This document shows positions 54,237 to 63,835 of a DNA stretch of 64,000 nt, piece by piece. Position 1 is the first letter of the stretch, and every line of letters begins with the position of its first letter. The DNA comes from Citrobacter sp. 18056 (GTDB lineage Bacteria > Pseudomonadota > Gammaproteobacteria > Enterobacterales > Enterobacteriaceae). Made by a program: the position numbers and the translations under genes. The notes under the pieces were generated by a model. The model worked only from the letters and a program-made list of their open reading frames with translations, had not been told where the DNA came from and did not search any database. The stretch is from positions 1 to 64,000 of the forward strand of contig CACSJR010000019.1 in NCBI GenBank assembly GCA_902706235.1, read 5' to 3'.

Positions 54237-54314
54237 GAGCACTCATTTTAATATCACGCGAGGAATAACACTATTAATTGTAGGTTATTTAAAATATTCT
54301 CCTTCGCGGTTATT

Positions 54315-55157
54315 TCAGGCCGCATTACGATGACGCCACTGCCCAGGCGTCATCCCCACTTCCCGGTTAAACACCACTGAAAAGTAGTTACTGTCCTCAA
54401 AGCCACAGTGCATCGCAATTTCCCCGATCATCAATTCGGAATGCTGCAGCAGATATTGCGCGTGGCAAATCCGCAACTGGCGTAAATAGTGGTTGATGGT
54501 CATGCCCGTCTGACTGCGGAACTGCTGACGCAGCGTGCGTTCACTGCACGTTTGCTGTTCGCAGAATTGATCCAGCGCGAAAGGTCTGTTCAGGCTACCC
54601 GCCAGTGCGGTGAGAAGCTTATCGAGCAGCGCCTCGCTTTCGGTGGCCGCCAGGTTATCGGTCGCGAAGCGATGGCGCGTTAATGTCACCACCAGTTGGG
54701 CAAATAACAACTCAGCCATATCGTTCGCGTGATGACCGGTTTTATGGCTCTCCTGTTCCAGTGCGGAGATCACCTGCCGTGCCTGGGTCATGCCGCTGCT
54801 GCCAATCCGCCAGTGCGGCGTCCAGGCCGTTCCATGCAGGCCGGGAATGTGCGCCGCCCAGTCGAGGTTCAGCTTCAGCCGCTCCGGGCAATAAATAATA
54901 TTCTGCAAAACCAGATCGTTAACGGAGGCGTAGGAGTGCTTGTCTTCCGCGCGAATGTAAAACAAATCGCCCCGCGTTATGCGGTACGGGCGATCGTTGA
55001 GGATATGCAGTCCGTTGCCGCGCCACACCAGCACCAGCTCACAGAACTCATGCGTGTGCTCAGCAAACACGTTTTGCGGGTAGCGATCGGCCACCGCCAC
55101 CGCTTGCTGCGGCGACGTAAAAAATTCGGCTTTTCGAAGAATGAATGGTGCAGGCAC
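54315..55157 (-). CDS. rhaR: AraC-family activator RhaR of rhaSR
   Basis: Rhamnose-responsive activator of the rhaSR operon. 280 residues from GTG 55157, which has GAGG six bases upstream; a TTG at 55169 is less likely. The cupin arm ([28 protein letters not shown]) binds rhamnose; the C-terminal part holds two HTHs ([20 protein letters not shown] and [23 protein letters not shown]). Downstream of rhaS in one operon. Confidence 0.93.
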   Translation of the reverse strand: MPAPFILRKAEFFTSPQQAVAVADRYPQNVFAEHTHEFCELVLVWRGNGLHILNDRPYRITRGDLFYIRAEDKHSYASVNDLVLQNIIYCPERLKLNLDWAAHIPGLHGTAWTPHWRIGSSGMTQARQVISALEQESHKTGHHANDMAELLFAQLVVTLTRHRFATDNLAATESEALLDKLLTALAGSLNRPFALDQFCEQQTCSERTLRQQFRSQTGMTINHYLRQLRICHAQYLLQHSELMIGEIAMHCGFEDSNYFSVVFNREVGMTPGQWRHRNAA

Positions 55158-55230
55158 AGCGAACCTCAAACAGCGGATAACCGGATATTATTAGCTGTTT
55201 TTACAGCAAAAAACGGTGACTGGTCTCGCG

Positions 55231-56067
55231 TTACTGAAGTACCGTGTCGCGCCCCTGACGAATGTCACGCGGAGACCATTGGAACTCGCGACGAAAAAGC
55301 GTCGAAAAGTGGTTACTGTCGCCAAAACCACAGCGAAATGCGATGTCTGTAACGCTTTCGTCACTATGGCGAAGCAGGTGCCGCGCTTTGGTGAGACGAA
55401 TGCGATTGAGGTAGCGCTGCGGCGTCATGCTGGTGTGCTGTTTGAGCTGGCGATGCAGGGTACGCAGCGACAGCGAAAAGCGGTCAGCAACCTCTTCCCA
55501 GCACACATCGTCGGCGAAATGGTCTTCCAGCCACGCCATCAGCAAACTCAGGCGAGCATCGTTATTGGTCGCCTCTGCCGCAAGGCTGCCTTTGCGCAAA
55601 TGCACCAACAGCTGCATAAACAAAATTTCGCGGTTGGCGATGGCGTGCATGTCGTCCCCACTATCGAGCGCTTCCATTTGCTGCACAACCTGCCGGACTT
55701 GTTGCAACACCGCCTGATTCACCCGCCAGTGCGACGGGTATACGCCATTCTGCTCCTGCGGCAGCAGCTGTTGCAGGCCGGACAGAAACCGGAACGCGTC
55801 CGGAGACCGGTACAGCACATTGGTCAGGCATAAATTGTCGGTGTGCTCGTACAAATGACGGTCATGATCACGAACGAAGCACACCGTCCCGCCGGTAATG
55901 GTGTATGGCTGGCCGTTGAACACATGGATACCGGTGCCATGCTCCACAATCACAATTTCATGAAAATCATGGTGGTGCTCCGGAAACTCTGCTTGTGGAA
56001 GCCGTGGCTCAATGGCAACAGGTGCATGTCCTGACGGAAAAAAATCCACGCTGTGCAGTACGGTCAT
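55231..56067 (-). CDS. rhaS: AraC-family activator RhaS of rhaBAD and rhaT
   Basis: Rhamnose-dependent activator of rhaBAD and rhaT. About 278 residues from ATG 56067 ([13 protein letters not shown]), five bases after GGAGG; the adjacent ATG at 56070 is too close to that site. Cupin domain ([27 protein letters not shown] abbreviated here to its [12 protein letters not shown] core) and two C-terminal HTHs ([38 protein letters not shown]). Divergent from rhaBAD across 301 bp. Confidence 0.95.
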   Translation of the reverse strand: MTVLHSVDFFPSGHAPVAIEPRLPQAEFPEHHHDFHEIVIVEHGTGIHVFNGQPYTITGGTVCFVRDHDRHLYEHTDNLCLTNVLYRSPDAFRFLSGLQQLLPQEQNGVYPSHWRVNQAVLQQVRQVVQQMEALDSGDDMHAIANREILFMQLLVHLRKGSLAAEATNNDARLSLLMAWLEDHFADDVCWEEVADRFSLSLRTLHRQLKQHTSMTPQRYLNRIRLTKARHLLRHSDESVTDIAFRCGFGDSNHFSTLFRREFQWSPRDIRQGRDTVLQ

Positions 56068-56243
56068 CATGGCCTCCACGAAATGAGAAAAGTTATCAGG
56101 ATAATAAGCAGCCCCCGCCATTCTCACCTTGAATTTTTGACACTAAAGCACGCAAACCCTGTCTGATTTTCAAGAAACGACAGGAAAAAGCAGGAAATGC
56201 GTTCAGCGTCACACCCGCATGAAACGGACTTATTACTGGAAAT

Positions 56244-56279
56244 TGTGAAGCCCCTCACGTTCATCTTTGCTTTCTTGCC
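56244..56279 (+). promoter_or_regulatory. CRP and RhaS sites of the rhaBAD promoter
   Basis: TGTGAAGCCCCTCACG (56244-56259) is a CRP-like site, followed at once by CATCTTTGCTTTCTTGCC, which aligns with the 17-bp RhaS half site ATCTTTCCCTGGTTGCC of E. coli; a second, weaker half lies at about 56296-56312. GAGAAGGTCGATAT further on resembles the E. coli start region. The remaining part (56068-56243) should hold the rhaSR promoter and RhaR sites, which I cannot delimit. Confidence 0.75.
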
Positions 56280-56368
56280 AGCCACCATTTAGGGCTGTCA
56301 GTGGTGAGAAGGTCGATATGACGACGCTCCTTCAGACTGTCTGTAATGACTATCAGAAGGATCTCCCC

Positions 56369-57835
56369 ATGAGTTTTCGCCATTGTGTGGCGGTTGATTT
56401 AGGCGCTTCCAGCGGACGCGTAATGCTTGCCTGTTACGACCGCAAAGAAAAGACTCTGACACTGCGTGAAATCCACCGTTTTATGAATACGCTCCAAAAA
56501 GTGGACAGCACCGACTGTTGGGATATCGACAGCCTGGAAGCTGAAATTCGCTGCGGGCTGAAGAAAGTTTGCGACGACGGCATTCTTATCGACAGCATCG
56601 GCATTGATACCTGGGGCGTGGACTATGTGCTGCTGGATAAAGACGGCAACCGCGTCGGTCTGCCGATTTCCTACCGCGACAGCCGCACGCAGGGCGTGAT
56701 GCAACTCGCGGAAAAAGAGCTCGGACGCGCCGATATTTACCGCCGCAGCGGCATTCAGTTCCTGCCGTTTAACACCCTTTACCAGTTCCGCGCCTTCGCT
56801 GAACAACAGCCGGAAGCGGCGGCCAGCGTCGCCCATGCGCTGTTGATCCCCGACTATTTCGCCTATCGCCTGACCGGCAAAATGAACTGGGAATACACCA
56901 ACGCCACCACCACCCAGATGGTGAATATCAACACCGATAATTGGGACGAAGACCTGCTCAACTGGGCGCACGCCCCGCGCAGCTGGTTTGGCACGCCAAC
57001 GCATCCAGGCAACGTGGTAGGACACTGGATTTGCCCGTTGGGCAATCAGATCCCGGTGGTCGCCGTCGCCAGCCACGACACCGCCAGTGCAGTGATTGCT
57101 TCGCCGCTGACAGGCAAGCATGCGGCCTATCTCTCTTCCGGCACCTGGTCGCTGATGGGCTATGAAAGCAAAACGCCATGTACTAGCGATAGCGCGCTGG
57201 CGAACAACATCACCAACGAAGGCGGCGCGGAAGGCCGCTACCGGGTGCTGAAAAACATCATGGGCCTGTGGTTGCTGCAACGCGTTCTGAAAGAGCAAAA
57301 CGTCAGTGATATCTCAAGGCTTATCGCTCACACACAGATGCTGCCCGCCTGTCAGTTCGTTATCAATCCGAACGATGACCGCTTCATTAATCCCGACAAC
57401 ATGAGCGCCGAAATTCAGGCCGCCTGCCGCGAAAGCCAGCAGCCGGTGCCGGAAAGCGTTGCCGAACTGGCGCGCTGCATTTTCGACAGTCTGGCGCTGC
57501 TGTATGCCCGTGTGCTGCACCAGCTCGCTGATCTTCACGGTCACCGCTTTTCACAGCTGCACATCGTGGGCGGCGGCTGCCAGAACGAACTGCTCAATCA
57601 GCTCTGCGCCGATGCCTGCGGCATTACGGTTATCGCCGGGCCGATTGAAGCTTCCACGCTGGGCAATATCGGCGTGCAGCTGATGACGCTTGATGAACTC
57701 AAGGACGTCGATGATTTTCGTAAGGTGGTGCGCGGCAACCACGCTCTCACCACCTTTAATCCGGATCCGAACAGTGAAATTGCCCGCTACGTCGCGCAGT
57801 TTCAGCCACAACAGACTAAGGAGCTTTGCGCATGA
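56369..57835 (+). CDS. rhaB: Rhamnulokinase
   Basis: Phosphorylates L-rhamnulose to rhamnulose 1-phosphate. 488 residues of the FGGY/ASKHA fold: phosphate loop [15 protein letters not shown] at the N-terminus, substrate region [14 protein letters not shown], catalytic Asp in [10 protein letters not shown], adenosine motif [17 protein letters not shown] 56369 (MSFRHC) follows AAGGA; an in-frame ATG at 56318 also has a GAGAAGG before it but lies near the expected transcript start and would add 17 residues unlike E. coli RhaB. Confidence 0.96.
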   Translation: MSFRHCVAVDLGASSGRVMLACYDRKEKTLTLREIHRFMNTLQKVDSTDCWDIDSLEAEIRCGLKKVCDDGILIDSIGIDTWGVDYVLLDKDGNRVGLPISYRDSRTQGVMQLAEKELGRADIYRRSGIQFLPFNTLYQFRAFAEQQPEAAASVAHALLIPDYFAYRLTGKMNWEYTNATTTQMVNINTDNWDEDLLNWAHAPRSWFGTPTHPGNVVGHWICPLGNQIPVVAVASHDTASAVIASPLTGKHAAYLSSGTWSLMGYESKTPCTSDSALANNITNEGGAEGRYRVLKNIMGLWLLQRVLKEQNVSDISRLIAHTQMLPACQFVINPNDDRFINPDNMSAEIQAACRESQQPVPESVAELARCIFDSLALLYARVLHQLADLHGHRFSQLHIVGGGCQNELLNQLCADACGITVIAGPIEASTLGNIGVQLMTLDELKDVDDFRKVVRGNHALTTFNPDPNSEIARYVAQFQPQQTKELCA

Positions 57836-59091
57836 CCACTCAACTTGAACAAGCCTGGGAACTGGCTAAACAGCGTTATGCCACCGTGGGTGTCGACGTC
57901 GAGGAGGCGCTGCGTCAGCTCGACCGTCTGCCTGTCTCAATGCATTGCTGGCAGGGCGATGACGTGGCCGGGTTTGAAAACCCAGGCGGTGCGCTGACCG
58001 GCGGCATCCAGGCGACCGGTAACTATCCGGGCAAAGCGCGCAACGCTACTGAACTGCGAGCCGATCTGGAGCAAGCCCTGAGCCTGATCCCGGGCCCAAA
58101 ACGCCTTAACCTGCACGCCATTTATCTGGAATCAGACCAGCCGGTTGGCCGTAACGAAATCAAACCCGAGCATTTCAAAAACTGGGTGCAGTGGGCAAAA
58201 ACCAACAAGTTGGGTCTGGATTTCAACCCGTCCTGCTTCTCGCACCCAATGAGCGCCGACGGCTTTACCCTGGCCCACGCCAACGATGAAATTCGCCAGT
58301 TCTGGATTGATCACTGCAAAGCCAGCCGCCGCGTATCCGCGTATTTCGGCGAGCAGTTGGGTACCCCGTCGGTGATGAACATCTGGATACCGGACGGCAT
58401 GAAAGACCTGACCGTCGACCGCTTCGCGCCGCGCCAGCGTCTAATGAACGCGCTGGATGAAATTATCAGCGAAAAACTGAGCCCGGCGCATCACATCGAT
58501 GCAGTGGAAAGCAAACTGTTCGGCATTGGAGCTGAAAGCTACACCGTCGGCTCCAACGAGTTTTACATGGGTTACGCCACCAGCCGCCAGACCGCGCTGT
58601 GCCTGGACGCGGGCCACTTCCATCCGACCGAAGTGATTTCCGACAAAATCTCCGCCGCGATGCTGTTTGTGCCGCGCCTGCTGCTGCACGTGAGCCGCCC
58701 GGTACGCTGGGACAGCGACCACGTGGTGCTGCTGGACGACGAAACTCAGGCTATCGCCAGCGAAATCATCCGCCATGACCTGTTCGACCGCGTACACATT
58801 GGCCTCGATTTCTTCGACGCCTCGATTAACCGCATCGCCGCGTGGGTGATTGGCACGCGCAACATGAAAAAAGCCCTGCTGCGCGCTCTGCTGGAGCCGA
58901 CTGCGGAACTGCGTCAACTGGAACTCGACGGCGATTACACCGCGCGTCTGGCGCTGCTCGAAGAGCAGAAATGCCTGCCGTGGCAGGCGGTATGGGAAAT
59001 GTACTGTCAGCGTCACGATGCGCCAGCAGGCAGCCAGTGGCTCGACAACGTGCGCGCCTATGAGAAAGACGTTTTAGCGAAGCGTAAATAA
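57832..59091 (+). CDS. rhaA: L-rhamnose isomerase
   Basis: Isomerises L-rhamnose to L-rhamnulose; Mn/Zn-dependent TIM barrel. 419 residues, the E. coli length. Metal-site segments visible: [60 protein letters not shown] and [14 protein letters not shown] 57832 overlaps the rhaB stop (ATGA), so translation is coupled. Confidence 0.97.
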   Translation: MTTQLEQAWELAKQRYATVGVDVEEALRQLDRLPVSMHCWQGDDVAGFENPGGALTGGIQATGNYPGKARNATELRADLEQALSLIPGPKRLNLHAIYLESDQPVGRNEIKPEHFKNWVQWAKTNKLGLDFNPSCFSHPMSADGFTLAHANDEIRQFWIDHCKASRRVSAYFGEQLGTPSVMNIWIPDGMKDLTVDRFAPRQRLMNALDEIISEKLSPAHHIDAVESKLFGIGAESYTVGSNEFYMGYATSRQTALCLDAGHFHPTEVISDKISAAMLFVPRLLLHVSRPVRWDSDHVVLLDDETQAIASEIIRHDLFDRVHIGLDFFDASINRIAAWVIGTRNMKKALLRALLEPTAELRQLELDGDYTARLALLEEQKCLPWQAVWEMYCQRHDAPAGSQWLDNVRAYEKDVLAKRK

Positions 59092-59097
59092 AAGACA

Positions 59098-59167
59098 TGC
59101 CCGGCGGCGCTTTGCGTGCCGGGCCTACTGGTAAGAGTAGGTCGGGTAAGCCACGCGCCACCCGGCA
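59098..59167. repeat. REP pair between rhaA and rhaD
   Basis: Two REP units, TGCCCGGCGGCGC...GTGCCGGGCCTAC and GTAGGTCGGGTAAGC...GCCACCCGGCA, inverted to each other, fill the rhaA-rhaD gap. They may lower rhaD expression or protect the rhaBA mRNA end. Confidence 0.8.
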
Positions 59168-59189
59168 TTTTCAAAGGAACCACAAGACT

Positions 59190-60020
59190 ATGCAGACCAT
59201 TACCGATTCCTGGTTCGTCCAGGGCATGATCAAAGCCACCACCGATGCCTGGCTGAAAGGCTGGGACGAACGCAACGGCGGCAACCTGACCCTGCGCCTC
59301 GACGACGCCGATATCGCACCGTTCGAAGCAGATTTCCATGCGAAGCCGCGCTATATCGCTCTGAGCCAGCCGATGCCCGCGCTGGCGAATACGCCGTTTA
59401 TCGTCACCGGTTCCGGCAAATTCTTCCGCAACGTGCAGCTCGACCCGACCGCCAATTTAGGGGTAGTGAAAGTGGACAGCGACGGCGCGGGCTACCACAT
59501 TCTTTGGGGGCTGACCCACGAAGCGGTGCCAACCTCTGAGCTGCCAGCGCACTTCCTTTCCCATTGCGAACGCATCAAGGCGACCAATGGCAAAGACCGC
59601 GTGATCATGCACTGTCATGCCACCAACCTGATTGCCTTGACCTATGTGCTGGAAAACGACACCGACCTCATCACCCGCAAACTGTGGGAAGGCAGTACTG
59701 AGTGTCTGGTGGTATTCCCGGACGGCGTCGGCATTCTGCCGTGGATGGTGCCGGGCACCGATGAAATCGGCCAGGCAACCGCCACTGAAATGCAGAAGCA
59801 CTCGCTGGTCTTATGGCCATTCCATGGCGTGTTTGGCAGCGGCCCGACGCTTGATGAAGCGTTTGGCTTAATTGATACCGCCGAGAAATCGGCAGAAGTT
59901 CTGGTGAAGGTCTATTCGATGGGCGGTATGAAACAGACCATCACCCGGGAAGAACTGATTGCTCTTGGCAAACGCTTTGGCGTGACCCCAATGGCATCAG
60001 CATTAGCGCTTTACGCATAA
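59190..60020 (+). CDS. rhaD: Rhamnulose-1-phosphate aldolase
   Basis: Class II zinc aldolase cleaving rhamnulose 1-phosphate to dihydroxyacetone phosphate and L-lactaldehyde. 276 residues from ATG 59190 ([10 protein letters not shown]); upstream in-frame codons lie in the REP pair. Seen: [12 protein letters not shown], the phosphate-binding VTGSGKFF, the catalytic Glu region GSTECLVVF and zinc histidines in [12 protein letters not shown] and [10 protein letters not shown]. Confidence 0.97.
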   Translation: MQTITDSWFVQGMIKATTDAWLKGWDERNGGNLTLRLDDADIAPFEADFHAKPRYIALSQPMPALANTPFIVTGSGKFFRNVQLDPTANLGVVKVDSDGAGYHILWGLTHEAVPTSELPAHFLSHCERIKATNGKDRVIMHCHATNLIALTYVLENDTDLITRKLWEGSTECLVVFPDGVGILPWMVPGTDEIGQATATEMQKHSLVLWPFHGVFGSGPTLDEAFGLIDTAEKSAEVLVKVYSMGGMKQTITREELIALGKRFGVTPMASALALYA

Positions 60021-60050
60021 CAGTTTACCGATAATAACATCGCGCCCCGC

Positions 60051-60215
60051 TCATTGAGACGGGGCGAACACACACCTGCAATCTAACCATTCCCTATGGA
60101 TTTCGCGGTGCAGAAAGGCGGCTTTGCCGCGAGTCCCCAGGAGCTTACTCAAGTAAGTGACTGGGGTGAGTAAGAAGCCAACGCATCTGCAACGTGAAAG
60201 ACGACGGGAATAACT
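60051..60215 (+). promoter_or_regulatory. Structured leader before the rhamnose ABC operon
   Basis: The 213 bp between rhaD and the binding-protein gene contain two strong stem-loops. One, CGCCCCG/CGGGGCG around 60051-60068, lacks a T run and may end rhaBAD mRNA. The second is compound: CCCCAG (60136-60141) pairs with CTGGGG (about 60162-60167) around an inner hairpin CTTACT-ca-AGTAAG. Sequence after it (GCCAACGCATCTGCAACGTGAAAGACGACGGG) looks like a type I have seen before several enterobacterial genes, but I cannot name the family. I place no promoter with confidence. Confidence 0.45.
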
Positions 60216-60233
60216 CTAAGTGGAGTAAAAGCA

Positions 60234-61220
60234 ATGAAAATAAAACTAAGCTTGATCCTCACCGTTGCCGCACTGGCGTTTTCCGGTTCTGCTTTAGCTG
60301 AAGTCAAAATCGCCCTCGTGGCAAAATCGCTGGGAAATGGATTTTTTGAAGCAGCCAACGTTGGCGCGCAGGAAGCGGCAAAAGAGTTAGGTGACGTCAA
60401 AGTCATTTATACCGGGCCCACCACCACCACCGCAGAAGCACAGATCGAAGTACTGAACGGGCTGATCGCCCAGGGCGTCGATGCGATCGCCATTTCAGCC
60501 AACGATCCGGACGCATTGGTGCCGGTACTGAAAAAGGCGATGCAGCGTGGGATTAAAGTGGTCTCGTGGGATTCCGGCGTGGCGCAGGCTGGCCGTCAGA
60601 TCCACCTGAATCCTTCCAATAACGCGTTGATCGGTGAAACCAACGTCAAACTGGCCGCCGATGCGCTGAAGGCGCTGAAAGTGGACAAAGGCGATGTTGC
60701 CATTCTGAGCGCCACTCCCACCTCCACCAATCAGAACATCTGGATTGCGGAGATGAAAAAAGTGCTGCCGCAGTATCCGTCGATCAATCTGGTGACGGTG
60801 GCCTACGGCGATGACCTTTCCGATAAAAGCTACCGCGAAGCGGTCGGTTTGCTGAAAACGTATCCTGACCTGAAAGTTATCGTGTCGCCGTCATCCGTTG
60901 GCATTGTGGCCGCGGCGCAGGCAGTAAAAGATCAGGGCAAAATCGGTAAAGTGTACGTCACTGGCCTGGGCCTGCCGTCTGAAATGGCTGGGGCAATCAA
61001 ATCCGGCGCCAGCAAAAGCTTTGCTATCTGGAACCCTATCGATCTAGGTTATGCCGCAACCTATTTAGCGGACGATCTGGTGAAAGGCACGGCCACCAAA
61101 ACCGAAGCCAGCATGGGTAAACTCGGCAACGTAACGCTGGATGCCGACGGTAACGGCGCGATGGCCAAACCGTTCGTTTACGATGCCAGCAACATTGATA
61201 AGTTCTCCAAAATTTTCTGA
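60234..61220 (+). CDS. rhaS (ABC; not the regulator): Rhamnose-type ABC transporter, periplasmic binding protein
   Basis: 328-residue periplasmic sugar-binding protein of the RbsB/LsrB type with a signal peptide (LILTVAALAFSGSALA). Core motifs: KIALVAKSLGNGFFEAANVGAQEAAKEL, GLIAQGVDAIAISANDPDAL, VVSWDSGV, NIWIAEMKKVLPQYP. It corresponds to RhaS of the rhizobial rhaSTPQ rhamnose transporter; ligand assignment rests on this resemblance and on standing directly after rhaBAD. Separated from the ATPase gene by a REP pair. Confidence 0.85.
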   Translation: MKIKLSLILTVAALAFSGSALAEVKIALVAKSLGNGFFEAANVGAQEAAKELGDVKVIYTGPTTTTAEAQIEVLNGLIAQGVDAIAISANDPDALVPVLKKAMQRGIKVVSWDSGVAQAGRQIHLNPSNNALIGETNVKLAADALKALKVDKGDVAILSATPTSTNQNIWIAEMKKVLPQYPSINLVTVAYGDDLSDKSYREAVGLLKTYPDLKVIVSPSSVGIVAAAQAVKDQGKIGKVYVTGLGLPSEMAGAIKSGASKSFAIWNPIDLGYAATYLADDLVKGTATKTEASMGKLGNVTLDADGNGAMAKPFVYDASNIDKFSKIF

Positions 61221-61228
61221 TGCGTTTT

Positions 61229-61298
61229 GTAGGCCGGATAAGCGTAGCACCATCCGGCAACACGGCGGGTGGCGTTGCCGCTTACCCGCCCTACAAGA
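61229..61298. repeat. REP pair between binding-protein and ATPase genes
   Basis: Inverted REP units GTAGGCCGGATAAGCG...CATCCGGCA and GGCGGGTGGCGTTGCC...CCGCCCTAC. Typical after abundant binding-protein genes, where they let the first cistron be made in excess. Confidence 0.8.
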
Positions 61299-61316
61299 CC
61301 CCTTTGACGGAGAACC

Positions 61317-62831
61317 ATGATGGCCGAATCCACCCCCTTGCTCCAGCTCACAGGCATCAGCAAATTCTTCCCCGGCGTGCGCGCCCTGGAGAATGTGCAA
61401 CTTAACCTGTGGCCCGGAAAAGTCACCGCGCTGATTGGCGAAAACGGTGCCGGAAAGTCCACGCTGGTCAAAGTGATGACCGGTATTTATCAGCCCGACG
61501 AGGGCGATATTTTGTATAAAGCGATCCCCATCCAGCTGCCCACGCCAGATTCTGCCCACAAAGTGGGGATCACCGCGATCCATCAGGAAACCGTGCTATT
61601 TGATGAACTGTCGGTCACCGAAAACATTTTTGCCGGGCAGTACGTCTGTAAGGGCTTTCTGAAGAAACTCGACTGGCCGGAAATGCATCGCCGTGCCCAG
61701 GCGCTGCTGTCGAGGCTTGAAGTGCAGATTGACCCACGCGCCACGCTGAAAACCCTGAGTATCGCCCAGCGCCATATGGTCGCCATCGCCCGCGCACTCT
61801 CGTTTGATGCCCAGGTGGTGATTCTCGACGAACCGACTGCGGCCCTGTCTCAGCATGAAATTCTGGAGTTTTATCAAATCGTTGAACGCCTGAAACAGGA
61901 CGGCAAAGCCATTCTGTTTATCTCGCACAAATTCGACGAAATCTTCGAGCTGGCCGATCACTACACCATTCTGCGCGACGGTGCATTCGTGGGCGCAGGT
62001 GATATCCACGGTATTACCGAAGAAAAAATGGTGGCGATGATGGTGGGGCGCGCCATTACCCAGACCTTCCCGAAAGTCACCTGCGAACCCGGTGATACGG
62101 TGCTGGAAGTGAAAGACTTATGCCATCCGACTGAATTTGCACATATCGATTTCAGCCTGCGCAAAGGCGAGATTCTCGGCTTTTACGGCCTGGTCGGTGC
62201 CGGACGTACCGAGTTGATGCAGGCGCTGTCCGGTGTGACGCAGCCGTCATCCGGCGAAATTGTCCTGAACGGCCAGACCGTACACTTCCGCCAGCCCGCC
62301 GATGCTATTCAGGCCGGGATTGTTTGCGTACCGGAAGAACGGCAAAAACAGGGGGCGATCATTGCGCTGCCGATCGCGCAAAACATCAGCTTGCCGCAGT
62401 TGCGGAAGCTTAACCCGAATGGCGTGTTACACGAAGAACGGGAATGGAAACTCGCGGACGACTACGCCAGGCGTTTACAGGTCAAAGCCTCCAGCTGGCG
62501 GCAAGCCGTTGAAACGCTGTCCGGCGGTAACCAGCAGAAGGTGGTGATCGGTAAATGGCTTGCGACTCATCCCGAGGTGATCATCCTCGACGAACCGACC
62601 AAAGGCATTGATATCGGCTCCAAAGCGGCGGTACATCAGTTCATGTCTGAGCTGGTGGGGCAAGGTCTGGCGGTGATCATGGTGTCATCCGAACTGCCCG
62701 AAGTGATGGGCATGGCGGACCGCATCATCGTGATGCACGAAGGGCTGATGGTCGCGGAATACCGCGCGGGCGACGCGACGGCGGAAGTTATCGTCAGCGC
62801 TGCCAGCGGTGCAAACAGGGAGGCGGCATAA
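61317..62831 (+). CDS. Rhamnose-type ABC transporter, ATPase with two NBDs
   Basis: 504 residues, double ATP-binding subunit of the carbohydrate uptake CUT2 class. First half: Walker A GENGAGKST, signature region LSIAQRHMVAIARAL (degenerate at the glycine), Walker B VVILDEPTAAL. Second half: degenerate Walker A GLVGAGRTE, signature LSGGNQQK and Walker B VIILDEPTKGID. Only one site is thus fully canonical, as usual in this class. Two ATG codons (61317, 61320) are equivalent. RhaT-like of rhaSTPQ. Confidence 0.88.
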   Translation: MMAESTPLLQLTGISKFFPGVRALENVQLNLWPGKVTALIGENGAGKSTLVKVMTGIYQPDEGDILYKAIPIQLPTPDSAHKVGITAIHQETVLFDELSVTENIFAGQYVCKGFLKKLDWPEMHRRAQALLSRLEVQIDPRATLKTLSIAQRHMVAIARALSFDAQVVILDEPTAALSQHEILEFYQIVERLKQDGKAILFISHKFDEIFELADHYTILRDGAFVGAGDIHGITEEKMVAMMVGRAITQTFPKVTCEPGDTVLEVKDLCHPTEFAHIDFSLRKGEILGFYGLVGAGRTELMQALSGVTQPSSGEIVLNGQTVHFRQPADAIQAGIVCVPEERQKQGAIIALPIAQNISLPQLRKLNPNGVLHEEREWKLADDYARRLQVKASSWRQAVETLSGGNQQKVVIGKWLATHPEVIILDEPTKGIDIGSKAAVHQFMSELVGQGLAVIMVSSELPEVMGMADRIIVMHEGLMVAEYRAGDATAEVIVSAASGANREAA

Positions 62832-63835
62832 TGTTGAAATCTCTGCTTAAACACCGCGAAGCCCTGCTGGCTGCGGTGATTGTGCTGTTAGTCGCCGCCA
62901 TCGGCAGCCGCACGCCGTCGTTCATCGCCCCGGGTAATCTGGTGGAAATGTTCAACGATACGGCCATCCTTATCATTCTCGCCCTCGGCCAGATGATGGT
63001 GCTGCTGACCAAAGGCATCGACCTGTCGATGGCCGCCAATCTGGCCCTCACCGGCATGATTGTGGCACTGCTCAATTTCCACCATCCGGACATTCCGGTG
63101 ATTGCCCTGCTGGCGCTGGCCACCCTGCTCGGCCTGCTGATGGGCATCATCAACGGGCTACTGGTGTGGAAACTGGGTATTCCGGCGATTGTGGTAACGC
63201 TCGGCACCATGAGCATTTATCGCGGGATTATTTTTCTGCTGTCCAACGGCGGCTGGGTGAACTCGAATCAGATGAGCGCGGATTTTCTTGGCCTGCCGCG
63301 TGCCTCGCTGTTAGGGCTGCCAGTACTGAGCTGGTGCGCCATCGCCGGGCTGCTCATCGTTGGGTATTTCCTGCGTTACAGCCGCACCGGCCGTTCGCTT
63401 TATACTGCCGGCGGCAACGCCACGGCGGCGTATTACACCGGAATCAACGCCGGGAAAATGCAGTTTGTTAGCTTCTGCCTTTCCGGCGCGCTCGCCGGGT
63501 TCTGCGGTTATTTATGGATCTCCCGCTTCGCCGTGGCCTATGTCGATGTCGCCAACGGCTTTGAGCTACAGGTTGTCGCCGCCTGCGTGATCGGCGGGAT
63601 CAGCACCATGGGCGGCACCGGGCGCGTGCTCGGCTGTCTGTTTGGCGCGCTGTTCCTCGGCGTTATCAACAACGCCTTACCGGTTATCGGTGTATCGCCG
63701 TTCTGGCAGATGGCGATTTCCGGTGCGGTGATTGTGATTGCGGTGGTGCTCAACGAGCGCGGCAACAAACGCAAAGGTCGCCTCATCCTGCGCGATGCGG
63801 CGCTGGCCCGGCAAAAACTGGCGGTGAAACCATGA
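62831..63835 (+). CDS. rhaP: Rhamnose-type ABC transporter, permease 1
   Basis: 334-residue CUT2 permease (RbsC/LsrC family) with eight or more membrane segments; LTKGIDLSMAANLALTGMI and GGISTMGGTGRVLGCLFGALFLGVINNALP are family hallmarks. Its ATG overlaps the ATPase stop (TAATG). Ends in KQKLAVKP-type basic tail; the next permease starts within its last codons. Confidence 0.87.
   Translation: MLKSLLKHREALLAAVIVLLVAAIGSRTPSFIAPGNLVEMFNDTAILIILALGQMMVLLTKGIDLSMAANLALTGMIVALLNFHHPDIPVIALLALATLLGLLMGIINGLLVWKLGIPAIVVTLGTMSIYRGIIFLLSNGGWVNSNQMSADFLGLPRASLLGLPVLSWCAIAGLLIVGYFLRYSRTGRSLYTAGGNATAAYYTGINAGKMQFVSFCLSGALAGFCGYLWISRFAVAYVDVANGFELQVVAACVIGGISTMGGTGRVLGCLFGALFLGVINNALPVIGVSPFWQMAISGAVIVIAVVLNERGNKRKGRLILRDAALARQKLAVKP

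Noticed and set aside
56318-56368. Upstream ATG for rhaB adding 17 residues
   Set aside because: By comparison with E. coli it lies at or near the transcription start, and the downstream ATG has a normal AAGGA site and the known N-terminus.
56399-57298. Minus-strand ORF of 299 codons
   Set aside because: Antisense to rhaB; no recognisable motif.
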